NCBI RefSeq assembly: GCF_015831345.1
Contig: NZ_JADWYS010000001.1
Span: forward strand, 1,622,118 to 1,686,117
Direction of reading: 5' to 3'
Length of the DNA stretch: 64,000 bases
From: Caenimonas aquaedulcis
GTDB taxonomy: Bacteria; Pseudomonadota; Gammaproteobacteria; Burkholderiales; Burkholderiaceae_C
The translations under genes and the position numbers were made by a program. The stretch's first letter is position 1. The number at the start of each line of letters is the position of its first letter. The notes under the pieces were generated by a model. It made no database searches. It had not been told where the DNA came from and saw only the letters and a list, made by a program, of their open reading frames with translations. Shown one piece after another: positions 43,503-51,343 of this stretch.

Positions 43503-44495
43503 TCAAACCGTGGCCACGGGCGTGGCGGGCGAGCCCACCGCGCCGGGCAATCGCAAGGGGGGCGCCGTCAGCAGGAACCTGTTGCGCGCGTTCGCGGCGA
43601 GCCAATCGGCGAGCGGGCTCAGCAGGAACAGCTCGCCCAGGTGCAGGCCGAGCTTGAAGAGGCAGTGGTCGTGCAGCGGCATCGAGCTGCCGAGGAAGCC
43701 GGGCTTCGGCGCGCTGGCGCGTGCCTCCACCGCGACGTTGTCCGCGATCAGCGCGGAGATGCCACTGTCGGTGATCCACTGCATGAGCCGCGCATCGCGT
43801 CCGTCGAGTGTCGCGCCGAAGTCGTTGAGCGCCTGCGCGTCCGGCCGCTTGTCCAGCAGCAACTGGTCCGCGAAGCCGGTGCGCAGGCACAGCAGGTCGC
43901 CCGCCTCCACCACGACCCGGTCCGCCTCCATGATGCGCATGAGCTGGTCGTAGCCGATCACCGTCTTCGCGGCACCGGCGTGCTTCCACAGGTCGATGAG
44001 GACGCCGCGGCCCTGCACGCAGGTCTCGGCCATGTGCTGGATGCCGAGCGGAGACGTGCCGACGGCCTCGACCTCGCCGAAGCCGTTGTAGTAGCGGATC
44101 TCTTCCACGCCGTCGCCGTCCGCGTCGAACAGCGAACCATGGTGCACGAGCGAATCCCACTGCGTGGAGTACTGCGTCCAGAGTTCCACTTTGTCGTCGC
44201 ACACCACGTCCGTGAGGCCGGGATACACGACGCAGGCGCATGCGTTGTAGCGCGGACGGCCGTCGCGGATGGCCGGCGCGAGCTTGGGCGGAAAGCGGCT
44301 CGGGTTCATGCCGGGGCCGACGTCGAGCGGCAGCGACAGGCAGAACACCAGGCCTTCGCGCGCTTCGGCCAATGCGGCGCGCCGCCGCTCGGGCGTGATC
44401 AGGTTGAGGCGGCCCAGCCGGTCGTCGTCGCCGAAGTCGCCCCAGTTGCTGCCATCGGGCCGACGCACCCAGCGCCTTGGCTGCGCGGCGCTCAT
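43503..44495 (-). CDS. Cyclase-family metal hydrolase (kynurenine formamidase/isatin hydrolase-like)
   Basis: This 330-residue protein belongs to the cyclase family (PF04199). The usual metal motif HxGTHxDxPxH is replaced here by TQWDSLVHHGS, the variant of the longer branch. Other family marks are GVLIDLWK, EAGDLLCLRTGF, NVAVEA and the C-terminal PLHDHCLFKLGLHLGE. The family hydrolyses amide or lactam bonds. It overlaps the CoA-transferase gene by four bases (ATGA) and lies 27 bases before the Bug receptor, so it may act on the imported compound. Confidence 0.88.
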   Translation of the reverse strand: MSAAQPRRWVRRPDGSNWGDFGDDDRLGRLNLITPERRRAALAEAREGLVFCLSLPLDVGPGMNPSRFPPKLAPAIRDGRPRYNACACVVYPGLTDVVCDDKVELWTQYSTQWDSLVHHGSLFDADGDGVEEIRYYNGFGEVEAVGTSPLGIQHMAETCVQGRGVLIDLWKHAGAAKTVIGYDQLMRIMEADRVVVEAGDLLCLRTGFADQLLLDKRPDAQALNDFGATLDGRDARLMQWITDSGISALIADNVAVEARASAPKPGFLGSSMPLHDHCLFKLGLHLGELFLLSPLADWLAANARNRFLLTAPPLRLPGAVGSPATPVATV

Positions 44496-45718
44496 TGGCT
44501 CTTCGCCGCGGGCGCGGCGCCTCCGAGCACACCCGCTTCGCGCAGCGCGGCAATCTCTTCGGGCGCATAGCCTTCCTCGCGCAGGATCGCTTCGCTGTGC
44601 TCGCCGAGCAAGGGCGCGGCGAAAGGCTTGCCGCAGGGCGTGGCGGAGAAGCTGATGGGCCGCTGCAGCGTCCGGTAGCTGCCCACGCGCGGGTGCGGCA
44701 CCTCGGCGATCAGGTCCATCGCCAGCACCTGCGGATGCTCGAACATGTCCTCGGTGCGGCGCGCGGCGGCGCAGGGCACGCGTTCGCCGAAGAGCGCCTC
44801 CCATTCGAGCGCGGTGCGCGCGGCGAGCGCCCCGCGAATCTTCGGCACGATCTCGTCGATGTGTTCGGCGCGCTTGCGGATCGAGTCGTAGCGCGGGTCC
44901 GTCGCAAGCTCCGGCAGTCCCACCATCTCGCACAGTGCACCCCAGAAATGCGGCGTGTTCGCGGACAGGTAAAGGCTGCCTTCGCGCGTCGGGTGCAAGC
45001 CCGTGATGCCGCCGGAATGCATGTCGCGCGGGATGTCCTTGGGCTCGCCTTCCGCCCAGATCAGGCGCATCGACTGCATCGTGAGCGCGGCCTGCAGCAG
45101 CGACACGCCGACGAACTGGCCCTCGCCGGTTTTCTCGCGGTGGTAGAGCGCGGCGGTGACGCCCATGGTCACCTGCGCGGCCGCGTAGTAGTCCACGGCG
45201 GAACCGTAGACGATCTCCGGCGGGCCCTTCCTGCCCTGCCCCGCGCAGATGCCCGTCATGGTCTGCAGCACCTGGTCGAAGCCCGGCTTGTCCTTCAGCG
45301 GCCCGCGGTCGCCGTAGCCGGTGACGGCGCAGACGATGATGCCGCGGTTCAACGCACTCAACTCTTCGTACGTGAGGCCCAGGCGCGGCGGCACGGCGGG
45401 GCGGAAGTTGTGCACCAGCACGTCGGCATGGCGAACCATGCGATGCAGCACGGCGCGGCCTTCCCTTTGCTTCAGGTCCAGCACGAGCCCGCGCTTGCTG
45501 CGGTTGCTGCCCAGCAGGCCGCGCGCCTCGCTCGCGAGCGTCGACGGGTAGTGCCGCGCGTTGTCGCCCTCGGGCGGCTCGATCTTGATGACCTCGGCGC
45601 CCATGTCGGCGAGCATGCTGCAGCCGTAGGGGCCGGCGTGATACGCGGAGAGGTCGAGCACGCGCACGCCGGTGAGCGGGCCGCGATTTTCGGTGGGGGA
45701 TGCGGTGGCTTTGTCCAT
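44492..45718 (-). CDS. CaiB/BaiF class III CoA-transferase, copy 2
   Basis: This 408-residue protein starts with GVRVLDLSAYHAGPYGCSMLADMGAEVIKIEPP. It has LLGSNRSKRGLVLDLK, the catalytic-aspartate region KDKPGFDQVLQTMTG, and ALYHREKTGEGQFVGVSLLQAAL. It is only distantly related to copy 1 at 38189. It is coupled to the cyclase gene by a four-base overlap and lies 16 bases after the CitE-like gene. A succinyl-CoA-dependent transferase for a dicarboxylate is a plausible role. Confidence 0.92.
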   Translation of the reverse strand: MDKATASPTENRGPLTGVRVLDLSAYHAGPYGCSMLADMGAEVIKIEPPEGDNARHYPSTLASEARGLLGSNRSKRGLVLDLKQREGRAVLHRMVRHADVLVHNFRPAVPPRLGLTYEELSALNRGIIVCAVTGYGDRGPLKDKPGFDQVLQTMTGICAGQGRKGPPEIVYGSAVDYYAAAQVTMGVTAALYHREKTGEGQFVGVSLLQAALTMQSMRLIWAEGEPKDIPRDMHSGGITGLHPTREGSLYLSANTPHFWGALCEMVGLPELATDPRYDSIRKRAEHIDEIVPKIRGALAARTALEWEALFGERVPCAAARRTEDMFEHPQVLAMDLIAEVPHPRVGSYRTLQRPISFSATPCGKPFAAPLLGEHSEAILREEGYAPEEIAALREAGVLGGAAPAAKSQ

Positions 45719-45734
45719 GGTGTGGCTTCCAGCG

Positions 45735-46595
45735 TCAGGAATTCTTGGCGGCGGCTTCGGCGCGAAGGATCTCGTGCGCGCGCACGACGAAAGGCTTGTC
45801 GATCATCCGGCCCTCCACGAGGATCGCGCCGACGCCGCGCGCTTCGGCGTCCTTCCAGGCTTCGAGCACCTTGCGCGCGAAGGCGCACTCGGCTTCGGTG
45901 GGACGGAAGGCTTCGTTGGCCGCGCTCACCTGGCTCGGGTGGATGCAGCTCTTGCCGGCGAAGCCCAGGCGGCGCGCGCCCTGCGCTTCCTCCCGGAACC
46001 CCGCGAGGTCCGACACGTTCGGGAACGCGCCGTCATAGGCCGCGATGCCCGCCGTGCCCGCGGCCATGCGCACCATGAACTGCACGTGGTGTTTGGCCGC
46101 GGCGTCCGCGCGGTCGATCGACAGGGGCTCGAACAGGTCGCCGAAGCCGACCTGCAGCCCGCGCACGCGCGGGTCCGCGCGCGCGATCTCCGAGGCGCGC
46201 ATCAGGCCCAGCGGCGATTCGATGTTGGCGAGGATGCCGATGGGCGACGTGATGCCGCGCTCGCGTTCGATGCGCGCCATCATCGAGGACGCCTGGAGGA
46301 TCTGGTCCGCGGATTCGATCTTCGGCAGGTTCACCATGTCCAGGGCGCGAAGCAGCACCGCTTCGAGGTCGCCCTTGAAATGCGGCGTCGACATGTCGTT
46401 GACGCGCACGATGATCGTCTTGCCGCTGCGCGGCTGCAGGCCCGCGAGGAATTCGCGCACGGTGTGCCGCGCCTGCGGCTTCTGCGCCTCGAGGACGGCG
46501 TCTTCGAGGTCGATGGAAATCGCGTCTGCCGCGCTGGAAAGGGCCTTGGCGAAAAGCTCCGGGCGGGAGCCCGGGACGAAGAGTTTGCTGCGCAT
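45735..46595 (-). CDS. HpcH/HpaI-family CitE-like lyase
   Basis: This 286-residue protein is a CitE-type TIM barrel: MRSKLFVPGSRPELFAKALSSAADAISIDLEDAV, RVNDMSTPHFKGDLEAVL, LANIESPLGL and GKSCIHPSQVSAANEAFRPT. Stand-alone members cleave citramalyl-CoA, malyl-CoA or similar beta-hydroxyacyl-CoA esters. The ATG at 46595 gives the family start; the longer frame to 46856 adds unrelated sequence. It is the first gene of the leftward CitE-CoA-transferase-cyclase-Bug operon. Confidence 0.9.
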   Translation of the reverse strand: MRSKLFVPGSRPELFAKALSSAADAISIDLEDAVLEAQKPQARHTVREFLAGLQPRSGKTIIVRVNDMSTPHFKGDLEAVLLRALDMVNLPKIESADQILQASSMMARIERERGITSPIGILANIESPLGLMRASEIARADPRVRGLQVGFGDLFEPLSIDRADAAAKHHVQFMVRMAAGTAGIAAYDGAFPNVSDLAGFREEAQGARRLGFAGKSCIHPSQVSAANEAFRPTEAECAFARKVLEAWKDAEARGVGAILVEGRMIDKPFVVRAHEILRAEAAAKNS

Positions 46596-46876
46596 GGGGA
46601 AGCCTGTGTCCTTCAAATCGTTCGGGATCGATGGCCGATCCATGCGTGAGCATATGCGTGTCCGCCCCCCATGCGCGCGACGGAACATCCGTGTTTTCCA
46701 CAAATCGACAGCCAGCGGGGCGCGGCCCGCAAGCAAAAGGCCTCCCGTCCCGGAGACATTGCTCATTTCGGGGGACTGCTCGAATCGAGATGTGGCCCAC
46801 GCGGGCGCCGGAATGCGGCCCGCTCCCGCCTTCGCCGCTTCCGGCGTATGCTCCACCGGAGCTTCAAGGAGCAGCC
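46596..46876. promoter_or_regulatory. Divergent intergenic region between CitE-like and DUF2630 genes
   Basis: These 281 bases carry the promoters of the leftward catabolic operon and the rightward DUF2630 gene. I see an AAGGAG ribosome-binding site at its right edge, but no clear operator, riboswitch or additional gene. Confidence 0.4.
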
Positions 46877-47110
46877 ATGAGCGACGCCACGATCCTTCGC
46901 CACATCTCCGAACTGGTGGAAGAAGAAAACCGCCTGCGCGAAGACGCGGGCAAGCCCGACCACAACGCCGAGCGGCTGCGCCACGTGGGCGAGCAGCTCG
47001 ACCAGTGCTGGGACCTGCTGCGCCAGAGGCGCGCGAAGCGGGAGTTCGGTGAGAGCCCGGATTCGGCCGCGGTGCGGGATCCGAAAACGGTCGAGGGCTA
47101 TACCGGCTGA
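46877..47110 (+). CDS. DUF2630 family protein
   Basis: This 77-residue protein matches the DUF2630 pattern: ILRHISELVEEENRLRE, then ERLRHVGEQLDQCWDLLRQRRAKREFGESPD and VEGYTG at the end. It is a charged helical hairpin of unknown function, found in actinobacteria and proteobacteria. The ATG at 46877 has AAGGAG seven bases ahead. It is a single-gene unit converging on the aldehyde dehydrogenase gene. Confidence 0.92.
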   Translation: MSDATILRHISELVEEENRLREDAGKPDHNAERLRHVGEQLDQCWDLLRQRRAKREFGESPDSAAVRDPKTVEGYTG

Positions 47111-47120
47111 TTCGCCGGCA

Positions 47121-48782
47121 TCATCCCCGCGCCGGTGAGTCCGGCTCCATGTGCGGATACCGCCATTCCACAGGCGGCGCGAGTGTTTCCTTGATCGTGC
47201 GCGCCGACACCCATCGCAGCAGGTTCAAGGCGGAGCCCGCCTTGTCGTTGGTGCCGCTGCGTCTCGCGCCGCCGAAAGGCTGTTGGCCCACCACGGCTCC
47301 GGTTGGCTTGTCGTTGAGGTAGAAGTTGCCGGCGGCGAAGCGCAGCACGGCTTGAGCCTCCCGGATGGCCGCCGGATCCTCGGCGAACACGGCTCCGGTC
47401 AGCGCGTAGGGGCTCGTCTCGTCGACCAGGGCCAGCGTGTCGGTCCACTTCTCGTCGTCGTACACATGGACCGCCAGCAGGGGGCCGAACAATTCTTCGG
47501 TCATCAGGCGGTGGTGCGGATCCTCCACCTTCACCAGGGTCGGTGGCACGAAGTAGCCTACGCTGTCGTCGGGGTCGGCCTGAGTCAGGACCTGCACCTG
47601 CGCATCGGTGCGCGCATCGGCGATGGCTTTCGACAGGCGGGTGTAGGCGCGGCGATCGATCACGGCACCCATGAAATTGCCGAAGTCCGACACATCGCCG
47701 ATGCGCAGGGCCCCCATCATCTCCAGCATCGAAGCCTTCACGGCGGGCCACAGCGATGCGGGCACATAGGCACGCGATGCCGCACTGCACTTCTGCCCCT
47801 GGTATTCGAAGGCACCGCGCACCAGCCCGACCGCCAGCGCCAACGGGTTCGCCGAAGCATGCGCGATGACGAAGTCCTTGCCGCCGGTCTCGCCCACCAG
47901 GCGCGGATAACCGCGGTAGTGGCGCAAATTGCGCGCCGTGTGCAGCCAGAGTTCGTCGAACACCGCCGTCGAACCCGTGAAATGGATTCCTCCCAAATCC
48001 GGACTGGCCAGCACGGCGTCGGTGATGTCCTGCGCATTGCCGGGAAGGAAGTTGATCACTCCCGGCGGCAGCCCGGCCTCCTCGAACAACTGCATCAGGC
48101 GGTAGTTGCTCAGCACCGCGGTGGCCGAGGGCTTCCACACCACGCAGTTGCCCATGAGCGCAGGTGCGATCGCGAGGTTGCCGCCGATGGCCGTGAAGTT
48201 GAACGGCGTGACGGCGTAGACGAAGCCTTCAAGCGGCCGGTAGTCCGTGCTGTTGCGGATGCCGTCGACCGAGAGCGGCTGCTGCGCCTCGATCTCATGG
48301 GCGAACTGCACGTTGAAGCGAAGGAAGTCGATCATTTCGCAGGCGGCGTCGATCTCGGCCTGCTGCACCGTCTTGCTCTGGCCCAGCATGGTGGCCGCGT
48401 TGAGCCGTTGGCGCCACGGCCCGGCGAGCAGGTCCGCTGCCTTCAGGAAGATCTTTCCCCGCTCGGCAAGGCTGCGATGTGCCCACACTGCGCGCGCTTG
48501 CAGCGCCGCGGCGATCGCGCGCTCGGCATGCTCCCTGCCCGCCCTGCTCGCGCGAGCCAGCACGTGCCGGTGGTCATGGGGCATCACCACCTCGCTCCGG
48601 CCTTCCGTGAACACCTTCTCGCCGCCGATGACCAGGGGGATCTCGCAGACCGTCGCTGCCTGCTGCTTCAACGCGGCGCGCAACTCGGTGCGTTCACTGC
48701 TGCCGGGGCCGTAAGCGAGGACGGGCTCGTTCTTCGCCGATTCATGTGCTTCTGCTGTTCGGTGGCGCACGCTCGTGGTCAT
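47121..48782 (-). CDS. pruA: PruA-like aldehyde dehydrogenase (L-glutamate gamma-semialdehyde dehydrogenase)
   Basis: This 553-residue NAD-dependent aldehyde dehydrogenase has the stand-alone P5C dehydrogenase length. Key residues are TPFNFTAIGG (192-201), the general base in VGETGGKDF (E298) and the nucleophile in YQGQKCSAASRAYVP (C332). FGPLLAVHVYDD and PFGGARRSGTNDKAGS are typical of PruA. It oxidises glutamate semialdehyde to glutamate, the last step of proline breakdown. I use the ATG at 48782; the frame runs on to 48923 without family sequence. It is 34 bases downstream of the Asp/Glu-racemase-family gene. Confidence 0.87.
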   Translation of the reverse strand: MTTSVRHRTAEAHESAKNEPVLAYGPGSSERTELRAALKQQAATVCEIPLVIGGEKVFTEGRSEVVMPHDHRHVLARASRAGREHAERAIAAALQARAVWAHRSLAERGKIFLKAADLLAGPWRQRLNAATMLGQSKTVQQAEIDAACEMIDFLRFNVQFAHEIEAQQPLSVDGIRNSTDYRPLEGFVYAVTPFNFTAIGGNLAIAPALMGNCVVWKPSATAVLSNYRLMQLFEEAGLPPGVINFLPGNAQDITDAVLASPDLGGIHFTGSTAVFDELWLHTARNLRHYRGYPRLVGETGGKDFVIAHASANPLALAVGLVRGAFEYQGQKCSAASRAYVPASLWPAVKASMLEMMGALRIGDVSDFGNFMGAVIDRRAYTRLSKAIADARTDAQVQVLTQADPDDSVGYFVPPTLVKVEDPHHRLMTEELFGPLLAVHVYDDEKWTDTLALVDETSPYALTGAVFAEDPAAIREAQAVLRFAAGNFYLNDKPTGAVVGQQPFGGARRSGTNDKAGSALNLLRWVSARTIKETLAPPVEWRYPHMEPDSPARG

Positions 48783-48816
48783 TCGTTCGATCCTTGCGGG
48801 GGTGAGGTGGGGCGTT

Positions 48817-49539
48817 TCAGCGCTTGTCGAATTCACGCGGCTGCAAGCCGGCCTGGAACCAGACGATGAAGGAATACAGGTCGTAGACCGGCAGGCGTAC
48901 CGCCCTGGACAGCGCCGCCGCATACGGCGCCATGTTGTGGCACTCCAGGACGATGGCGCCGACGTCGGGGTGCCGCTCGACCAGCCGCTTGCCGGCGTCG
49001 ACGACGTCGCGCTCGGCCTTGACCAGGTCGAGGGTCGCTTCGCCCTTGAGGAGCACGCGGGTCAGTTCCTCGCCCTCTTCAGTGCCCACGACCGGTGTGT
49101 CGCCCGGCGCGCCTGCGGCGATCAGATGGTCCGGCCCCAGGCGCGCGCCTTGCACGGTGACCACGCCCACCCGCCTGCCCGGCGGCAGGAGGTTTTGCAC
49201 CAGGGGCACCTGCATGAGCGACGAGCTCGCCACCGGCACGCCGCATTCCGCCGACAGCTCCTGCTGGAAGAGCGAGAGAAAGCCGCCGGTCGTGGTGATG
49301 CCGCGCGCGCCGGACGCCACGAGTTCCTTCGCCGTGTCGACCAGGATCTTGCTCAGTCCCTGGCCGCGCTCGTGCACGACCACGTGCGCCGAAGCGCCGC
49401 GCGCGACGCGATACAGCATGGGAAACGGCCACGTGCGCGCGTTGGCGATGTCGCCGTGCGCGCGCGGCAGTTTCGTGTCCAGCACGATGACGCCGACCGC
49501 GGCTTCGTAGATGTTGCGGCCGCCTTCGATGATGGTCAT
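48817..49539 (-). CDS. Aspartate/glutamate racemase superfamily protein with a single conserved cysteine
   Basis: This 240-residue protein has the Asp/Glu racemase fold. The second catalytic cysteine is present (IVLECHNM, C200). The first motif reads ITTTGGFLSL (81-90) with no cysteine. Two-base racemases need both, whereas arylmalonate-decarboxylase-type members keep only the second. It is therefore probably not a classical racemase. It lies between the first hydroxy-acid oxidase gene (28-base gap) and the PruA-like gene on the same strand. Confidence 0.85.
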   Translation of the reverse strand: MTIIEGGRNIYEAAVGVIVLDTKLPRAHGDIANARTWPFPMLYRVARGASAHVVVHERGQGLSKILVDTAKELVASGARGITTTGGFLSLFQQELSAECGVPVASSSLMQVPLVQNLLPPGRRVGVVTVQGARLGPDHLIAAGAPGDTPVVGTEEGEELTRVLLKGEATLDLVKAERDVVDAGKRLVERHPDVGAIVLECHNMAPYAAALSRAVRLPVYDLYSFIVWFQAGLQPREFDKR

Positions 49540-49567
49540 TGCATGTTTCCTTGGTTGAATCTTCGAA

Positions 49568-50719
49568 TCAGCATTCACGCGCAATGACATCCCGGGTGAT
49601 GGTGTCCAGGCTGCCGTGACCGGTGAACGCCATGCAGTGATCGAGCTCTTCGCGCAGGATCTCGAGCACGGCGTGCGCGCCCTGCTCACCCGACGCCGCC
49701 ATGCCGTAGAGCGGCGCGCGGCCGACCAGGACGGCCCGCGCCCCGCAGGCGAGGAACTTCGCGATGTGGCTGCCGCGGCGGATCCCGCTGTCGGCGAGGA
49801 CGGTGAGCTTGTGCCCGACGGCATCCGCGATGCCCGGGAGCACCTGCAGCGCCGGCGGCGAGGCATCCAGGTTGCGCCCGCCATGGCAGGACACCACGAT
49901 GCCGTCGGCGCCGCGCAAGACGGCCTGCTGCGCATCCTCGCGGTCCATCACGCCCTTGATGACGAGGTTGCCGTCCCAGCGCCGGCGCACCTCGTCGACG
50001 TCGTCCCAGGTGAGCTTGCGCGCGAGCTTGACGTTGGGCATGGCACTGGCACGCGTCATCCGCGTGAGGTATTCGGGCGGGTAGTGCGCGTACACCGGGA
50101 TGCCGGTGGTCAGCATGTAGCGCGCCATGACGGAGAGCGTCCAGCGCGGGTGCACAAGGAGGTCCATCGCGCCGACGAGCGACGGCTGGATCGGGATGCC
50201 GAAGCCGTTGCGCGTGTTCCATTCCTTCTTCGGCGAGCGGGCGGTGTCCACCGTGAACAGCAGGTTGCGGATGCCCAGCGCTTTCGCGCGCTCGAGCAAT
50301 TGCCATCCGATCTTGCGGTCCTCGAACACATAGAGCTGGAACCAGAGATTCGCGCCCGGCGCCCGCTCGGCGATCTCCTCCATCGTGGTCATCGATTGCG
50401 TCGCCACGCAAAACGGAATGCCGGCCCGCCGCGCCGCCCTCGCGAGCTGGACTTCGCCATCGTGCCAGAGCAGTCCCGCGACCGCTGTGGGCGACACGAT
50501 GACCGGCATCGGCAGCGCGTCGCCCAGCACCACGGTGGACGTGTCGGGTGCCGACACATCGTTCAGCACCCGGGGCCGCAGCTTGACCTGCTCCAGGCCG
50601 CTGTGGACCGATCGGAGCCCGACCTCGTCCTCGGTGCCCCGGTCGACGTACTCGAACATGCCCCGGGGCAGGCGCCTTCTCGCCAGGATGCGGAAATCTT
50701 CGACGTTGAGTGGTGCCAT
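49568..50719 (-). CDS. FMN-dependent alpha-hydroxy-acid oxidase/dehydrogenase, copy 1
   Basis: This 383-residue TIM-barrel flavoprotein belongs to the glycolate oxidase/lactate dehydrogenase/mandelate dehydrogenase family. The N-terminal MAPLNVEDFRILARRRLPRGMFEYVDRG holds the active-site tyrosine. The catalytic histidine and substrate arginine are in VSCHGGRNLD, and the FMN phosphate loop is in LADSGIRRGSHIAKFLACGARAVLVGR. The ATG at 50719 aligns with the start of copy 2. It oxidises an L-2-hydroxy acid to a 2-oxo acid. It is divergent from ridA across a region with a putative operator. Confidence 0.93.
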   Translation of the reverse strand: MAPLNVEDFRILARRRLPRGMFEYVDRGTEDEVGLRSVHSGLEQVKLRPRVLNDVSAPDTSTVVLGDALPMPVIVSPTAVAGLLWHDGEVQLARAARRAGIPFCVATQSMTTMEEIAERAPGANLWFQLYVFEDRKIGWQLLERAKALGIRNLLFTVDTARSPKKEWNTRNGFGIPIQPSLVGAMDLLVHPRWTLSVMARYMLTTGIPVYAHYPPEYLTRMTRASAMPNVKLARKLTWDDVDEVRRRWDGNLVIKGVMDREDAQQAVLRGADGIVVSCHGGRNLDASPPALQVLPGIADAVGHKLTVLADSGIRRGSHIAKFLACGARAVLVGRAPLYGMAASGEQGAHAVLEILREELDHCMAFTGHGSLDTITRDVIAREC

Positions 50720-50764
50720 GTGCGGAAATCCTCTGAGGCCGGGGACAGCGTCCTGCTTCAAATA

Positions 50765-50779
50765 TGCTGTAGTGCAATA
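50765..50779. promoter_or_regulatory. Putative operator, site A (imperfect TATTG-N5-CAATA)
   Basis: TGCTG-TAGTG-CAATA: the right half matches the consensus seen at sites B and C exactly and the left half is degenerate. It lies in the 133-base divergent region between the hydroxy-acid oxidase and ridA genes. Just to its right is the AT-rich block with TATAGT/AGTATA boxes (50783-50791) that can supply -10 elements on both strands. Confidence 0.5.
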
Positions 50780-50852
50780 CGATATAGTATATTACATCAC
50801 TGCCATCGACGTCACCCCCAACCCGCTTGAAATCTTTGAAAAGGAGCCTCCG

Positions 50853-51308
50853 ATGACCATCGAATCGAAGCTGAAGGAACTCGCCATCACCCTGCCGCCG
50901 GTGGGCGCGCCGGCTGCGGCTTACGTGCGCTTCGTCCGCACCGGCAACCTGGTGTTTCTGAGCGGCCACATCGCCCGCCGCGACGGCAAGCCGTGGGCCG
51001 GGAAGCTCGGCGTCGACATCACGACCGAAGAAGGCAAGGCCGCCGCGCGCGCCATCGCGGTGGACCTGATGGCCACGCTGCAGGCCGCCGCAGGCGAGCT
51101 CGATCGCGTCAAGCGAATCGTGAAGCTGCTCGGGCTGGTCAATTCCGGTCCTGCGTTCACCGAGCACCACCTGGTGATCGACGGCGCCAGCCAGCTCCTG
51201 GTGGAGGTGTTCGGCGACATCGGCAAGCACGCGCGCAGCGCGTTCGGCGTGGCGCAGATCCCGCTGGGCGCGTGCGTGGAGATCGAACTGATCGCGGAGA
51301 TCGAGTAA
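50853..51308 (+). CDS. RidA family protein
   Basis: This 151-residue protein is of the RidA/YjgF superfamily, long-branch type (YjgH/RutC-like length). It has VRTGNLVFLSGHIARRDGKPWAGKLG and RIVKLLGLVNSGPAF, with IPLGACVEIELIAEIE at the end. RidA enzymes hydrolyse enamine/imine intermediates released by amino-acid oxidases and dehydratases. The arginine usual before the C-terminal glutamate in canonical RidA is replaced here by cysteine-valine (GACVEIE), so activity is uncertain. AAGGAG precedes the ATG. The neighbouring DadA-like enzyme would produce imines. Confidence 0.9.
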   Translation: MTIESKLKELAITLPPVGAPAAAYVRFVRTGNLVFLSGHIARRDGKPWAGKLGVDITTEEGKAAARAIAVDLMATLQAAAGELDRVKRIVKLLGLVNSGPAFTEHHLVIDGASQLLVEVFGDIGKHARSAFGVAQIPLGACVEIELIAEIE

Positions 51309-51343
51309 CCGGCGGCCCTGCGAGGGGGCCATCGTGGAGAAGT

